Source: Diphasiastrum complanatum
Lineage: Eukaryota; Streptophyta; Lycopodiopsida; Lycopodiales; Lycopodiaceae
Direction of reading: 5' to 3'
Assembly (NCBI GenBank): GCA_029204225.1
Contig: CM055098.1
Coordinates: 49,598,277-49,662,276, forward strand
Length of the DNA: 64,000 bases
The translations under genes and the position numbers were made by a program. Below are positions 12,040-23,651 of this stretch, piece by piece (position 1 is the stretch's first letter; each line of letters opens with the position of its first letter). The notes beneath the pieces are model-generated. The model did not search any database and was not told the origin of the DNA. It saw nothing but the letters and a program-made list of their open reading frames with translations.

Positions 12040-12607
12040 ATGGCTACATCAAGTGGATACATGTTGGAAGGCAATGATAGGCATACCTCCAGCAACTACT
12101 CATTGTGGAAAGTGAGGATGGAATCACTTTCTAAGATAAATGATGTTTTGGATATTGTTGTAGACAAGAGAGCTAAAAGAGCTCTACACTTGATGAAGAT
12201 GAGTGTTACCAATGAACTTCTCAAGGAAGTTGGTAAGAGTACTTTGTCAAAGGATGCTTGGGATTCATTTAAGAAGGTTTATGAATCCAAGTCTACTTCT
12301 AGAGTGTTGACTCTAAGAAGACAAATCATTCAAAGCCTTTATTCTCAAAACAAAAATATCTGGAATCTCTTCATTCTTTTGCAAACTGTGAATGAAGAGA
12401 GTCCAAAGTTTGCAAAAGAATGAAGAGAGTCCAAATATTTTTGTTTTGAGAATAAAGACATTGAATGATGAGTTATCTTGCATTGATGAGAGCATTAAGG
12501 AAAGATAGCTTGTTCAAGTTATTTTTAATGGTTTTTTGGATGCTCATGTTATAATTGTACAAAGTCTTGCCATGTTTGATTGATCTTCAAGAGATCTTGA
12601 TCAATGA
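12040..12607 (+). pseudogene. Copia family H gag, N-terminal half
   Basis: ATG at 12040 gives MATSSGYMLEGNDRHTSSNY, then SLWKVRMESLSK, then AWDSFKKVYESKSTSRVLTL. This is the usual plant copia gag start (L-G-NY--W) and UBN2-type region. A short internal repeat and stops follow about 12400. The frame is regained as LQEILINE at the right edge. There the L element inserted after AATGA (12603-12607). The missing continuation EEYRLQARGG is at 9041 on the minus strand. Confidence 0.87.
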
Positions 12608-12873
12608 GGTTAGAAATCAATGATAAACTTCATTGTTACACTTCCTAGTTACTGTTTATGATGTACTTTATTACTAGCTGTAACTAGCTGTAGGATAGTC
12701 TAGTAATCTACTCCTAGGTTCTCCCTCTCTATCAGGGTTCAGGGTTTATATGTACATTTTACATTCAGTATGCATTAGTGTGTGATACAGTGATATTGTG
12801 TGTTCTTCTTCCGTCTCCCTACTTGGTGATTGTTTATGGTGAATGCCTAATGTTGCATTTTTTATTGTTTACA
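12608..12873 (+). repeat. Copia family L 5' LTR
   Basis: It begins (T>G)GTTAGAAATCAATG and ends ATTGTTTACA. It is followed at once by the primer-binding site and preceded by target duplicate AATGA. It matches the inverted 9042-9305 LTR along its full length. Confidence 0.92.
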
Positions 12874-12887
12874 TGGTATCAGAGCTA
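12874..12887 (+). other. Primer-binding site (initiator Met tRNA type)
   Basis: TGGTATCAGAGCTA directly after the LTR end is complementary to the 3' end of plant initiator methionine tRNA, the usual copia primer. Confidence 0.93.
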
Positions 12888-13386
12888 CGATAGTCCAGCA
12901 CGCCTGATCAGTGGATACAGCTTGTCACAGGCTCCGCAACGAAGTGAGAAAGTCCTTCACAAGAGGTGAAAGCTTGGAGAGACAAAAATGGCTAGAAGAA
13001 ATCCTTCTTAATGTATTTTGCAGGTTTTAGAGCTCACAGTTATTAGTGGGGAACGAAGACACGGTCCCGGAGACATCCGAAAGGCCAAGGCAACATCAGA
13101 CAGATTGAAAATCTGTTGAGTGGGAAAAGTTTTACAATATTTTTTTGTAGTCTTTGTGAAAAGTGTCATTTGTCAGAGAGTTGTGCCAAGAAATCTCTCA
13201 TTTGTTTGTTTGGAGTCCTGCAAATCACTATAGACAGTGTCTAGTACTGCCATTAGAGCTTTGAGGCTTCATACCTTTTGCATTACTGATATCTGTCTGT
13301 TTGAACGATCACTCATTTCAAAATCTAAGCAAAGAAAAATCTGGAATAATCCCTCTAAAAGTTCTAATATTTCTTTTTTTTTTTCC

Positions 13387-13622
13387 GTACCAATAGGACC
13401 CAAGCACGCTAGCTAAAGAGAAACTCGAGCAGTCGTACATCCACGCTCCAGTCCGATATTGTCCGTACCGATATCGGATCCAAGCGCACGAACTAAAGAA
13501 AATTCCGAGCAATTGTACATCCATGCTCCAGTCCAATATCGAATGCTCCAATATCGGATCCATGTGCACAAGTTAAAGAGGATCCTAAGCAACCGTACTT
13601 CTGTGCTCCATTCCGATATCAG
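13387..13622 (+). repeat. Three ~79-bp tandem units in the L leader
   Basis: Units start near 13387, 13465 and 13545. Each carries a -TATCGGATCCA-style block, an ACTAAAGA block, a YCGAGCA-TYGTACATCCA block and GCTCCAGTCC-ATAT. They have diverged moderately. They lie between the primer site and gag of element L, in the untranslated leader. Confidence 0.75.
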
Positions 13623-13692
13623 GTGTATAGCCAGTAAAATATACAGTTCTGTGGTGTGATAAATTACTTAATCTGGACTCATCTGTTCAGTA

Positions 13693-13992
13693 ATGGCAAC
13701 TCTAAGCGAGAGTGTCCTCAATGAGTCAAGCAAATTGGAAGGAGACATCAATTATGTAGTTTGGAAATTCAAATTGAAAAACATTTTGATGGAAAAGGAG
13801 CTATGGGAGATCGTGACAGGTGAAGAGACAAGGCTAGTGATTGAAGAAGATCAGCGGGCATTTGACAGGAGAAAACGAAAAGCACAAAATGTCATCAACT
13901 TATCAGTTAGAGATGCAATTTGAGTACACCTATGGATGTCAACATGAAGCTTACTGCATATGATGAATCTGAGAAAGTGGATGCTTATTTTT
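13693..13992 (+). pseudogene. Copia family L gag fused by deletion to RT
   Basis: ATG 13693 gives LEGDINYVVWKFKLKNILME and KELWEIVTGEE, the copia gag start. After VRDAI and a stop near 13921, the text changes to STPMDVNMKLTAYDESEKVD (about 13925-13985), which is copia RT just before the YRqLVGSLIYL motif. Most of gag, protease, integrase and RT is therefore deleted. The RT continues as LVGSLIYL at 9973 on the minus strand, so this is the other half of the broken L element. Confidence 0.85.
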
Positions 13993-14490
13993 GCACCTTT
14001 GGAAAAGATGCGACACTATGACCAAAATCCATTTTCGGATTTTTCACATTTCTCTGCCTTCGCTTTAAAGGCACCTTTGGGATTTACATGCTTTATGTGT
14101 TCAAAAGCACCTTCGTATTTTTTGTGTTTTTCCAACAGTGGCAAACTGACGTTGCCAACTTATCACCAACCCTAAAAATAGCTAAACTGCTAAATATCCC
14201 AAGGGTGGTTACCCACTTTGTACATATACAAAGACTAGCATAATAGTAGCATTCAATGCTTGTAAGCTACTAGCTGAATCAAGCAATGTAAGTGTTGTTT
14301 TAACATTATAATCAGAGTTCTTCTATAGCCAATGTTATCATGCTCAGCAAGTTGAAGTTATCACTTCAAGCCATTGTACTCGCTGTTGATATTAATCAGA
14401 GTGTAATTTTTGTCTCACTATTGTATTGTTCATTTGTACAATTTTGTATGAATGATTCATCTTGAATATTTCTGTGGCTAACTGTTGCGT
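13993..14490 (+). repeat. CG-type LTR, 5'-truncated
   Basis: GACACTATGACCAAAATCCATTTT-type sequence near 14008 matches the inverted copy at about 10000. CTTCG, AAAGGCACCTTTGGGA and CAGTGGCAAACT match CG-type LTRs at 10.1 and 48.7 kb. The TGTTAGATT start is missing. The right end is unclear and abuts minus-strand leader sequence. Confidence 0.6.
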
Positions 14491-14690
14491 TTCTGTTCCT
14501 ACACGCCTATTCTCAAGCTTCCGCTGCCAATCATCCCCACATTTTATGAAATTTTGGACTCCTCTTGATCCAAAAATCACCTTGGTGGCTATGGAGATGC
14601 AACTACACTATCTAGATCTTGATTTTAAGACAAATTTTTCATCACTCTTGATGTATGCATGGATATCTTAGGTAGGCTCTGATACCATGT
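14491..14690 (-). other. Copia primer-binding site and leader, minus strand
   Basis: On the minus strand TTTAACA is followed by TGGTATCAGAGCC (14688-14676), a standard LTR end plus primer site. Untranslated leader then runs down to about 14490. The LTR itself would lie above 14690 and is at most about 120 bp before plus-strand RT begins, so it is truncated. Confidence 0.7.
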
Positions 14691-14814
14691 TAAATTTCAC
14701 ACGAGTGGGACACCTCAAAACTGTGATTGATCTTCTAAGATGTGGGTGATTGCACAAAGATCAAACTATAGATTGAATTCCAAGACCTATCTCACAAATA
14801 TAAGGCAAGAGCAT

Positions 14815-15040
14815 AATGAAACATGCATAAATCATTCACAGAAATGGAATCTACATCAGATGAACGTAAAGTCCACATTCCTGAATGGTAAGCTTGAAGA
14901 AGAAGTGTACATGGATCAATCTAGTGGCTTTGTAATACATGGCATGGAAGACAAAGTGTGCAAGCTGAAGAAAGCCTTGTACGGATTGAAACAAGCACCA
15001 CGTGCCTGGTATAGCCACTTTGATGAGCATCTACTATAAT
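14815..15040 (+). pseudogene. Copia RT fragment (palm, plus strand)
   Basis: [29 protein letters not shown], then [20 protein letters not shown] match the copia RT core. The frame stops at 15040, where the next RT piece appears on the opposite strand. Confidence 0.9.
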
Positions 15041-15150
15041 GTATCATCCACATATAGAGTGATAATGATAGAAGATTGTTGCACTGTTTTGAAGTAAACA
15101 TTAGAATTTGAAGAGCTAGGTGTATAGTTGTAATCAATAAGGAAAGTATT
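15041..15150 (-). pseudogene. Copia RT fragment in reverse orientation
   Basis: Minus-strand reading gives SSNSNVYFKTVQQSSIIITL and YVDDTL, the RT segment that should follow ...[10 protein letters not shown]. It is inverted in place. It carries the catalytic YVDD. Confidence 0.85.
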
Positions 15151-15224
15151 GCATCTGAAGAATATCATAGTTTCATTTCTCAGTTTCCTAATTTGCTACC
15201 TTTTTAAAGTGTTTTTTAGTATTG

Positions 15225-15368
15225 TTCCACAGATTTTATTGATTTTTGCAAGGAGCATGGCATTAAACAGGAGTTCGCACAGGTTGATACACCTCAACAA
15301 AATGGGGTAGCTGAAAGGAAGAATTGTACCATTGTCGAAGCAGCTAGGGCAATGATGACACTTGATCT
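15225..15368 (+). pseudogene. Copia integrase core fragment
   Basis: FIDFCKEHGIKQEFAQVDTP followed by QQNGVAERKN...VEAARAMM is the copia integrase stretch holding the catalytic glutamate (GVAERKN). Sequence on both sides is unrelated. It stands after RT in plus orientation, the wrong order for copia (integrase precedes RT), so it comes from another copy or a rearrangement. Confidence 0.9.
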
Positions 15369-18300
15369 TTCACCATTAACTTTGATGGTGGTGGAGATGG
15401 TGCCACCTCCTTTCACTTTTGTGCTCATGTAATTGCTAACACATGAACACCATAGAGTCCCTAATCTAGAATACACTAGCCATGCAAGCTACTACAAAGC
15501 AACACAAGCGAATTGGACGATTGGACAAACCAACCGAACCAAATCTAGATCTTGTGGATCTAGCCCCAAAGCTATGAATCAATCTCTCACAAGGGATTGA
15601 GAAGTCATACCAATAGCATCTAGCTACCAATCACACAATCAAGCATGAACTAGTGAGAGCCCGATGGATAATTATACCTTCCAAGGCCCATGCACCACTA
15701 GTAGTGCACTATGATACCTCACTGGACACCTATGTAGCCTATCCGGGCCACATCATCTAGTTCTCCTATGACTCATTGATAGACCCATAAAAATTCCACC
15801 ATCATGAGTTTAGGCCCCCAACCATTAATTATGACTATATGCACATGGGGGCCCCAAATCTCTCATAATCATAATTAACTTACGAGTCGAGGTAGGCCTA
15901 CCGACCTCTAACGAGATAATCAATCTGAGATCAGTCATGGGCATGAAATTCTTCCTTTTCAAGCTCCCTTCATGTTTTCAAAAATCATTGTCGTCTACGT
16001 GACCAACTTTCCATTGAACCAAATGCTTGGAAGCTATATGATTCCTCAATTGTTTAGTTCTTGTATCCAAGATCTTTTTGGGTTCAAGTCAAGTCACACC
16101 TGATGACTCATTCAATAGGTCCAATTGGTCTCCAGAACCAAGATGTTCTAATAACTTCATGCCAATTCTTCTTAAGTCAAATTCTCATCAATATGCCTAT
16201 GTATTACTGACTAGTTTATTCATGTATACAAACTCAATCCAAGGAATACATTGTAGATCCACAGGATTATGATCTTGCACAAAGAAATCATGATCTCACA
16301 AAGATTCTCTATAGATCTTACCCGATCTATAAACAACACTTTGTCAACGGGGAATCCTGTAACTCAATTTTTTCTAAGAGAGAATATTTCTCAAAGAGTG
16401 CTATTTTGCAACGAAAATCTCAACCGGAGATTATTTAGAAATATATTGTTAGCATGAATTCCTTGCATCAACTCACGGATCCTAGTTCACAGTAAGATCA
16501 GTTGATCACAATTCGTAATCAACTAGTTTTAACAAATCACTTTCTTGTAATAGAACTCTCTTAATACAAATCGATCGGACTTGTATTCAGCAACTCTTCT
16601 ACAACAAGTATTCTTCTAATTTTTTTTTCCCTCACATCTTCTAACTAGATATCTACTACAATCTTTAGAAAATTCCATTAATATCACAATATCCTATTGA
16701 TCATGATTCTAGAAACAAGTCTCTCATCTATTCATATTACGGATTCCTCTTGGAATCTATGCAATAGATGTTTTTTTAAAGATAACTTCCTATTTTTCTT
16801 ATATCTCCTCTTTTTCAGAGGAAGCCTCACTAGTTTTCAAGGGGTGAAAATCTGTCCAGATATGGCCTAGGAGAAGTTTCAAAGAAGAAATTTGAAAAAT
16901 CATGAAATTCAAGAAATGTGTCGCTTCAATGTAACTAAATACAATTAATGTCCCAATACATTTTTTTGAATGATTTATCCAAAGATTTTCTTATTAACAT
17001 CATATAGATTTGACCCGTATAATCGAAAAAGGAGTTATTGAATATTCAAGTAAGAGGAATGATATATTAGAAAGCAAGTTATTAACCATTCATGTGAAGT
17101 CGTCCAAGGTCCACCAATAATAAAAATTACCTTACAAAGAATCACATAAAATCAGGTTGATTACTATTAAGAAATTCACTTTATATATTTTCAAAATTAA
17201 AAAATAGCTTGTAGGGTTTTCAGTTTTGTATATTTGAGATATCCCTAAGGGGTCATGATCAATACCTCAAATTTCCAAAACACCCTCTTGTGACCATTAG
17301 TATTTGGCATCATTCTAGATTTACAGCCATATAATAGTCGATCCGATCCAGTTAGTTTTAGATCTCCCCTTTGGAATTGCCTACATCTCGTATCATAGGT
17401 TCTACCTCCAAGAAGCTCATCTACTTCCTGATCCAAATGTCCAATAATTGATTGATTTCATTGGAATATATTTGTCTGATAGAAATTTTCAAAATCTCTA
17501 GATCCCACAAAAAAAATGGTTCATATAATCATTTGAGTCCCAACTCATCGGTAATATCAAAGTTCTTGAAATTTTCAAATTCCAACTTCGTAGTACATTT
17601 TTATGCTCACATTTTACTGTTTTCTTAATCCTTCAGGTCACAAAAAGGATTGTAGGTCTCGTCCTACCATGCCTCGGGTGACAGATGTATAAATGGAAAC
17701 CAATCATCCATGGGCTGAAAACAAGATGGGAGAGAGATGCAACCACCATGCCACCAAGGAGAGGGTATACATTTGCCAACAATGAGAATGGAAGGAGGCG
17801 CAATCGGGCTCTAGCAACTACTATCTTCAAAGCCCCCTCATAGGACCAAAGTAAATTAATTGAACCAAATGCCAAAACATGTTGAAAAAATTATCAAGTT
17901 TACAAATCTCTTATTTTAATAACCAACATATCTTCAGAACAAAAAGGTTAAAAAAAAACTTGTAATTGATTTTTTAAGCCACGACTCAAACTTTTTATAG
18001 ACATAAATCATTCATGATGTCCTGTATCTTAAAAAACACATTGACTGAACATTTTTATGTAAAAATTATAAATAAAAATTCTAGTATATATAGGTGCACA
18101 TTAGACACAACGAAGAATGGCTCTTACATCAATTGGAAGCGTTTTGTTAAGCCATGCTTTGCAATGTGATGAGATAGCCAAAGAAATGGTACACTCACTA
18201 ATCACTCATTTGTAGCAACCTATCAACATGTACATTCACAAGCATGATTGTGACTGACATTAGTGATGTCCCACATTATTGATTCCCACCATCATTTCTC

Positions 18301-18398
18301 TCATGCACCATCAAAAGGCTAGAGTGATGTCTTGGTCATGTACATGTGCTTGTACCCTCCACCACTTCATGGATACACAAATTGAATGACACTAGAGG
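15369..18398. other. Intergenic, no gene recognised
   Basis: Short ORFs at 16078-16272, 16269-16457, 17245-17436 and 17633-17875 show no known motif. 15440-16450 is less AT-rich than its surroundings and may be a non-coding TE fragment, but no ends were found. Confidence 0.45.
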
Positions 18399-18581
18399 CC
18401 TCCCTGTGGTCTATATTTAACACAAGTACGTCCATCTCCAAATGATGTCCATGCCAATATCAATGAGACCTGGTAGTTGGGCATATCAATGAGACCTCCT
18501 TGTGGTTTATATTCAACACAAGTACATCAATCTCCAAACGATGTCCATGCCAATGTTGATGAGACCTGGTAGTTGGGCATA
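18399..18581 (+). repeat. 96-bp tandem duplication
   Basis: CCTCC-TGTGGT-TATATT-AACACAAGTAC... through GAGACCTGGTAGTTGGGCATA occurs at 18399-18494 and again from 18495 with about ten substitutions. Confidence 0.85.
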
Positions 18582-20682
18582 CCGACATGTGTCACCAAAA
18601 CTATCAATATTTAAGTTTTTGATGTTTTACCTTGTATGTATAGGCCACCATGTCAAGTTAGTTCTTATATAGCTATTTAGGTACATAGCACATACTATCT
18701 TTTATTCAAATGAAAGAATTAAAAAACCTTTTATAGTACAAAATTAATCCATTTTATAAGGTATACATACTAGTGAGGATGCCCAATCTAGTGTCCTTCT
18801 ATAATTGGTAATAATGAATCCCATTTTGATAATTTTATATCATTATTTGGACTTTTACCTTGAATTTACATGGTTTGAGTGATACAATAAGTTGGGTGCT
18901 TTACCGATGAAATAGGCCTTGCATAGTTTTCTTTTACATTAGCTTTGAAGAGCCACAATACGTTTGACACTTCTTGGCACATAGTTTAGTTGTGCCATTC
19001 CAGTGTTTTCTTACAAATTGTTTTTTTAAAATGGCTCCACCTTGTCTTAGATCTAAAAACTCAACTACAATGTTTCTAAGTTCATGTAACACCTCTTGAA
19101 AAGTTACTAGTTTTTCTTTCTCAAAATAGGTACACCATTGACTTCATATAGAATGTGCATAAAGTCATCTTAAGATAGAGTCTAGTTTTAAGAATTGACA
19201 AGGAGGAAGAGACTTTACAAATGAAAGAGTCAAATTGTAGGACACATTTTTGGCTTATATTTGAATCTTTAGAAGAGAGAAAAAAAACATATTATTACTA
19301 CTTAGCCAAATATGTTATACAAAAGGGGCATTGGCACGGTATGAGATTAGCCATATAGTGTCACTATCAAAAGTAACACATGACTAAAGGAGGTGGTCTT
19401 GACAATAATGTTAGTTCAAAGCAAGAGTGACATTATTTAGTAGCATTTCAACTCCTTGATATACGATGGATGGAGTTTGTGATGATTTTACATTATTAAA
19501 AAAAAGAGCTTAGCCAAACTTGTAAAGAATGTTTTGATATCTTTTATTCTGGTATGATGTAGGATAAATGAAATCTTGGTACTGGTGAAATTTGCATAGA
19601 ATTTATGAACATAAAATTGTAAAAACTTAGCAAACCTTACCATTTGTTTTTTGTCTTTTAGAACAATAATGAAATAAAGAGGAAGAGATTCACTACATGT
19701 TTTGGAATAGTCTACTAGTGTTTTGACATTCTTCTTTACTAATTCTGCTTTCAGATGAAGGGCATGTTTTTGCTCAATTTGATGTTGATTTCAATGTGAA
19801 GCTATGTAAACATGATACTTGTTTACAAAGAAAATTATACTTAGGAATATCATAAGAGAAGAAAAGTTCATGAAGAAGGGCAAGATTAGGAAAACAAAGC
19901 AACACATCTAAGCATCACTATAATAAATTCCAAAATATAAGCACTTTGAGACCATTGAATTTCTAGGAAAAAGAAGTACATGATTGAAACTATATTTTTC
20001 TAATCTAAAGCTACCAAACAATGGAAATGTAGAAAAAAATTTCACCTTGATTGACTAAAAAAAGGAAATGAAAAAAGAAAAAGAAAAAAAGTGACTTGTT
20101 TATGTAGTTCCATTGAGATTTTACATAAATGGAAACAAAATGCTATATGGTCAACTTCCCTCCATTCATGGACTAACATTGCAATTGTGCATATAAGATA
20201 GATAATAGTTTCAAATATTATAGAGAGCTTTCTTCTCGTGGTTACATAGTGGATATGTTAAATTTGACACTTCCTCTCCAAATATATAAGGTCCTTCTAA
20301 CATTCTACACTTGTATAAGGAGTTTTTTATTCTTGACTAAGGGGTTTTCCCACTTAAAATTCAAAAACACATTTTAAAGTTTAAATCCTAAATTGGAGGA
20401 AAATTAACTTTCTCTCTCCCACTCATACCTTCTAGGAAACCACTTAGCCTGACACTATAAGAACATACAATTTTGAAGCTTTCTCTTTACAACACTATGA
20501 AGAGTTCTTTCTCCTCTTATATGCTGAAAGTGCACCCTACCAGTTCATGGATCAACAAAGTGTCATCATAATGGTAAGCTTTTTTTTTTTTTACATTACT
20601 ATCTCAGCGCTCTACTCTCATAATAATAGTTCGTTAATAGCCCTTAGCTATTAACGATGCTTGAGTTTTTATGGTAGTGGTT
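18582..20682. other. AT-rich intergenic, nothing recognised
   Basis: No ORF over 60 codons, no LTR or known domain on either strand. Confidence 0.5.
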
Positions 20683-21124
20683 CCAACGATGGACATACTA
20701 AATGCATTTACTTAATAGAATGCAAGCACATCCTACCCAAAAGGTAGTGATGGAGGCTTCTTTCCTCTGAAAAAATGTTCTGATGGCAGTGTTGACATAC
20801 TAGCCACATGTATGTCTACACATATTGTGTTTTTACCTCTGAAATGCAGTGCAGGGATGGCCCTATCCCTTGCGAATTTATGGCTACAATTTTTTGTATA
20901 CTAAGGCACATCTGTCCAACGATGCGGACAACTCACTTTCTCTTTCATTCTGTGGGAACTTATCAAGTGAATCTTATACATGAAACCCAACGATGGGTGG
21001 ATTGCCTGATCAACCGAAAATATTTCGACATCACAGCTACTTTCCAACGATGGGGATAATAGCTTCATGTTTTCATAATACTTTGAATGATTTGATGGTT
21101 CTCAAGCTTGTAGTCCAGCGATGG
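20683..21124 (+). repeat. CCAACGATGG motif cluster
   Basis: CCAACGATG(G/C) occurs at 20683, 20916, 20987 and 21044, with CCAGCGATGG at 21115 and looser ACGATG/GATGG copies between. Spacing is irregular (233, 71, 57 and 71). The 83-codon ORF at 20808-21059 that overlaps it has no known domain. Confidence 0.5.
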
Positions 21125-21879
21125 ACACAATGATGGACAGATAGCTTGAACCCTTTATAATTGTTTGTTGCTCTTTACTTTCATACATTCTACTATCTAG
21201 AGATGGGTAGAGGGAATTTAATGACTCACCTTTGAAAAATGATTCTACTTTCTGTTCTTACAGTATATCGGTGTTCTCAAAGTTTCGTTTTTCACATTTT
21301 AAATGTCTCATCATACAATACTAATCTATTATTGGTGCATGTGATAATGTAGTGACATCCTTCACTACGACCTTTTCTCTTGTATGCTCTGATTCTTACT
21401 CAAACCAAGCATTATCGTACTACAAAACGACGTATGTTCTCAATTGAAACTTTTATTAAGCAAAAATTCTAATGGACTCCGTTTACTCTAGCTAAACGCT
21501 TCTCTTAAATGTAGTCATGGACTAAAAAGACCATTTGTTCTATCTTTGTAATATAAAGATGATACTTTTACAAAGAAAACAACTATGGCAACCTCTCAAG
21601 AAGCCTCAAATATGACTTCTCGTTATCAATCCAAATGCAAAATCTACAATATTCAAACTAGAATGGGATAAGTAGTTTCTGATGAAAACTTTGTTTTACG
21701 TTTCTTAATATACCTTCTCCTTGCTAAAGAAACGACTTAAAAATTATATTTTTCATAAAGCAAAAATAAATAACTGATTCTCAAAGAAACCCTTGTCAAA
21801 GAACCTTATATCTGTCCCAAGATCTTGTTTTCCATTCAAAGACAAAACATATACCTCTGAAGTACCATCATATTCAAGA
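21125..21879. other. AT-rich spacer before copia pol
   Basis: No gene recognised. It may contain the unrecognised 3' end of the minus-strand copia at 21.9-22.8 kb. Confidence 0.4.
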
Positions 21880-22760
21880 CTTGATTTGAGAGATCATAAG
21901 ATCTTGAAGCAATCTTCTGAGCCAAATAATTTCCTTTGCTGTAGAGGTAGTTGCAACATGTTCTGATTCTATGGAGGACAGAGAAATGCATTTCTACTTT
22001 TGACTATTCCAAGAAAAAGGTCCACCTGCTAGAAGACAAAGATAGCCAGATGTGGATTTTCTCCTGTCCACATTACCAACCCAATCAGAGTCAGAATAAG
22101 TAAGTAATGTCAAAGCATCGTCTCTATTTCCATTATATTACAAGGCATAGTGCTTGGTGACTTGAATGTATCTTAATACTATGAGTAGAGCTTTCCAGTG
22201 AGGTAGGCTAGGATCTGACATAGACTGTGACAATGTGCTGACTGTAAATGCTAGATCAAGTCTAGTGCAGACCATGGCATACATAATCGATCCGACTATC
22301 AACTGATAGGAGTAGTTTCACATCTGTTTCTTCTCTGCATCAGTCTTTGGGCACATATCCTTTGATAGTTTGAATCTTGGGTCCTTGGCTATTGACTTGT
22401 AGTTTTCCATGCCATACCTATAGAGTACACTGGTTAGATACATTTTCTTGACTTAATGTGATACTTCTCTTCGCTTTGTCTCTTGTTATCTGGATTCCCA
22501 GAAGGTAGTGCACAAGATCTGAATCAGTCATTTCAAATTCCTTTGACAAAAGAGTATTTGTCTCATGAAGCAATTGATTTGAATTGCTAATGATTAGTGA
22601 GTAATCAACATATAGTGCCATTATGACATAGCTTGAGCCTCTGTGTATGAGATAAACATTGGAGTCAACAAAGTTAGGAATGAAGTCATGCTACAACAAG
22701 AATTGATTGATTATATCAAACCAGGCCCTTGGAGCTTGATTTGATGTTCTTCAGATTACG
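21880..22760 (-). pseudogene. Copia RT-RNase H, minus strand
   Basis: From the right: QAPRAWFDIIN, DSNVYLIHRG, MALYVDYSLIISNSN (catalytic YVDD altered to YVDY), SKEFEMTDSDLVHYLLGIQI, then DPRFKLSKDMC, VGSIMYAMVCTRLDLAF, SDSDWVGNVDRRKSTSGYLC and AKEIIWLRRLL. The order is correct for copia RT into RNase H. Several stops are present. The loss of the second catalytic Asp means it was inactive even before the later breaks. No LTR was recognised. Confidence 0.9.
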
Positions 22761-22849
22761 ATTTGAATGCTTCAACGTTTTTTTTTCTTTCAGATCTATA
22801 TCCATTATGCATAAGTGAATGAGAGCCAACACAATCACTTGTAGGAATA

Positions 22850-23209
22850 TTGGACGTGATTCACTCTAATGTTGGAAAGCTGCAATACAGAAGAAGAAGT
22901 CCAAAGGAACTTGTAGATTGTGGTATATATTTTTATGAATCTTTATATATGCCACAAACGGATGGAGATTTTGGCAAGCTCGAAGCAATTCCATTACCTA
23001 GATTTCAGAGTGATGAGTGGTCTACTCATGACAGTATTGTTTCTGAATCCTTCAGATGCAAGCTACTCATTGATGTTAGAAATGCTATGAAAATAAGTAC
23101 GGGATCGAAAATTGTTCACCTAAGTTGGTTTATCTCATTGATATATTTGTTGATTTTTCCTCAAGTGCTAGTGTTCGAAGGACACCAACTTTATTTGTTT
23201 ATCATATGA
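22850..23209 (+). pseudogene. Unidentified exon-like ORF
   Basis: The 119-codon frame begins near MDVIHSNVGKLQYRRRSPKE and continues CGIYFYESLYMPQTDGDFGK and PLPRFQSDEWSTHDSIVSES before becoming hydrophobic at its end. Amino-acid use in the first 85 codons looks like real coding sequence rather than chance. I do not recognise the family. The hydrophobic tail (from about codon 90) may be intron read-through. A plus-strand exon-like piece at 23431-23556 may belong to the same gene. Confidence 0.4.
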
Positions 23210-23430
23210 GAGTTTGCCAGATCTCCTGGATCAAGGTTGGGATAGTAAAACAAATAATGACATAGAATGCATGATTAAAAAGTCGTCAATGATCTTCCAT
23301 TATCATATTGAAAAACAAATGCTCAGTCTCACATTTAGTTATCAAAGATACAAGAAAATTGAATGTACATGACTACCACTGGATCAAGACTTTGAACTAA
23401 ATGGTCACACAAACCGAATGGAGATAAACA

Positions 23431-23556
23431 TTGTCGACAATGACTATAGTTGAGGTGGAAGAGCATTGGATGCTTGATTTTATCAAAACAGAACTCATGC
23501 TATTACAAACCAATCTACCAACTTATTTCAGATTTATCATCAATGAAAGACTCGTA
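23431..23556 (+). pseudogene. Possible downstream exon, unidentified
   Basis: The frame includes EVEEHWMLDFIKTELMLLQT and ends at a good donor (CTC|GTAAGT, near 23552). An acceptor GTCACAG lies near 23651. It may be part of the same degraded gene as 22850-23209. Function unknown. Confidence 0.3.
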
Positions 23557-23651
23557 AGTACTCTATATTTATTGCCATTTCAAAAAAGTACAAAACAATG
23601 GAAAATGACATAATTTAGAATTGCACATTCATTAATATTGTCATGTCACAG

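Noticed and set aside
15369-17900. A large intergenic block as a possible LTR element
   Set aside because: No matching repeat, primer site or TG...CA ends were found within the window.
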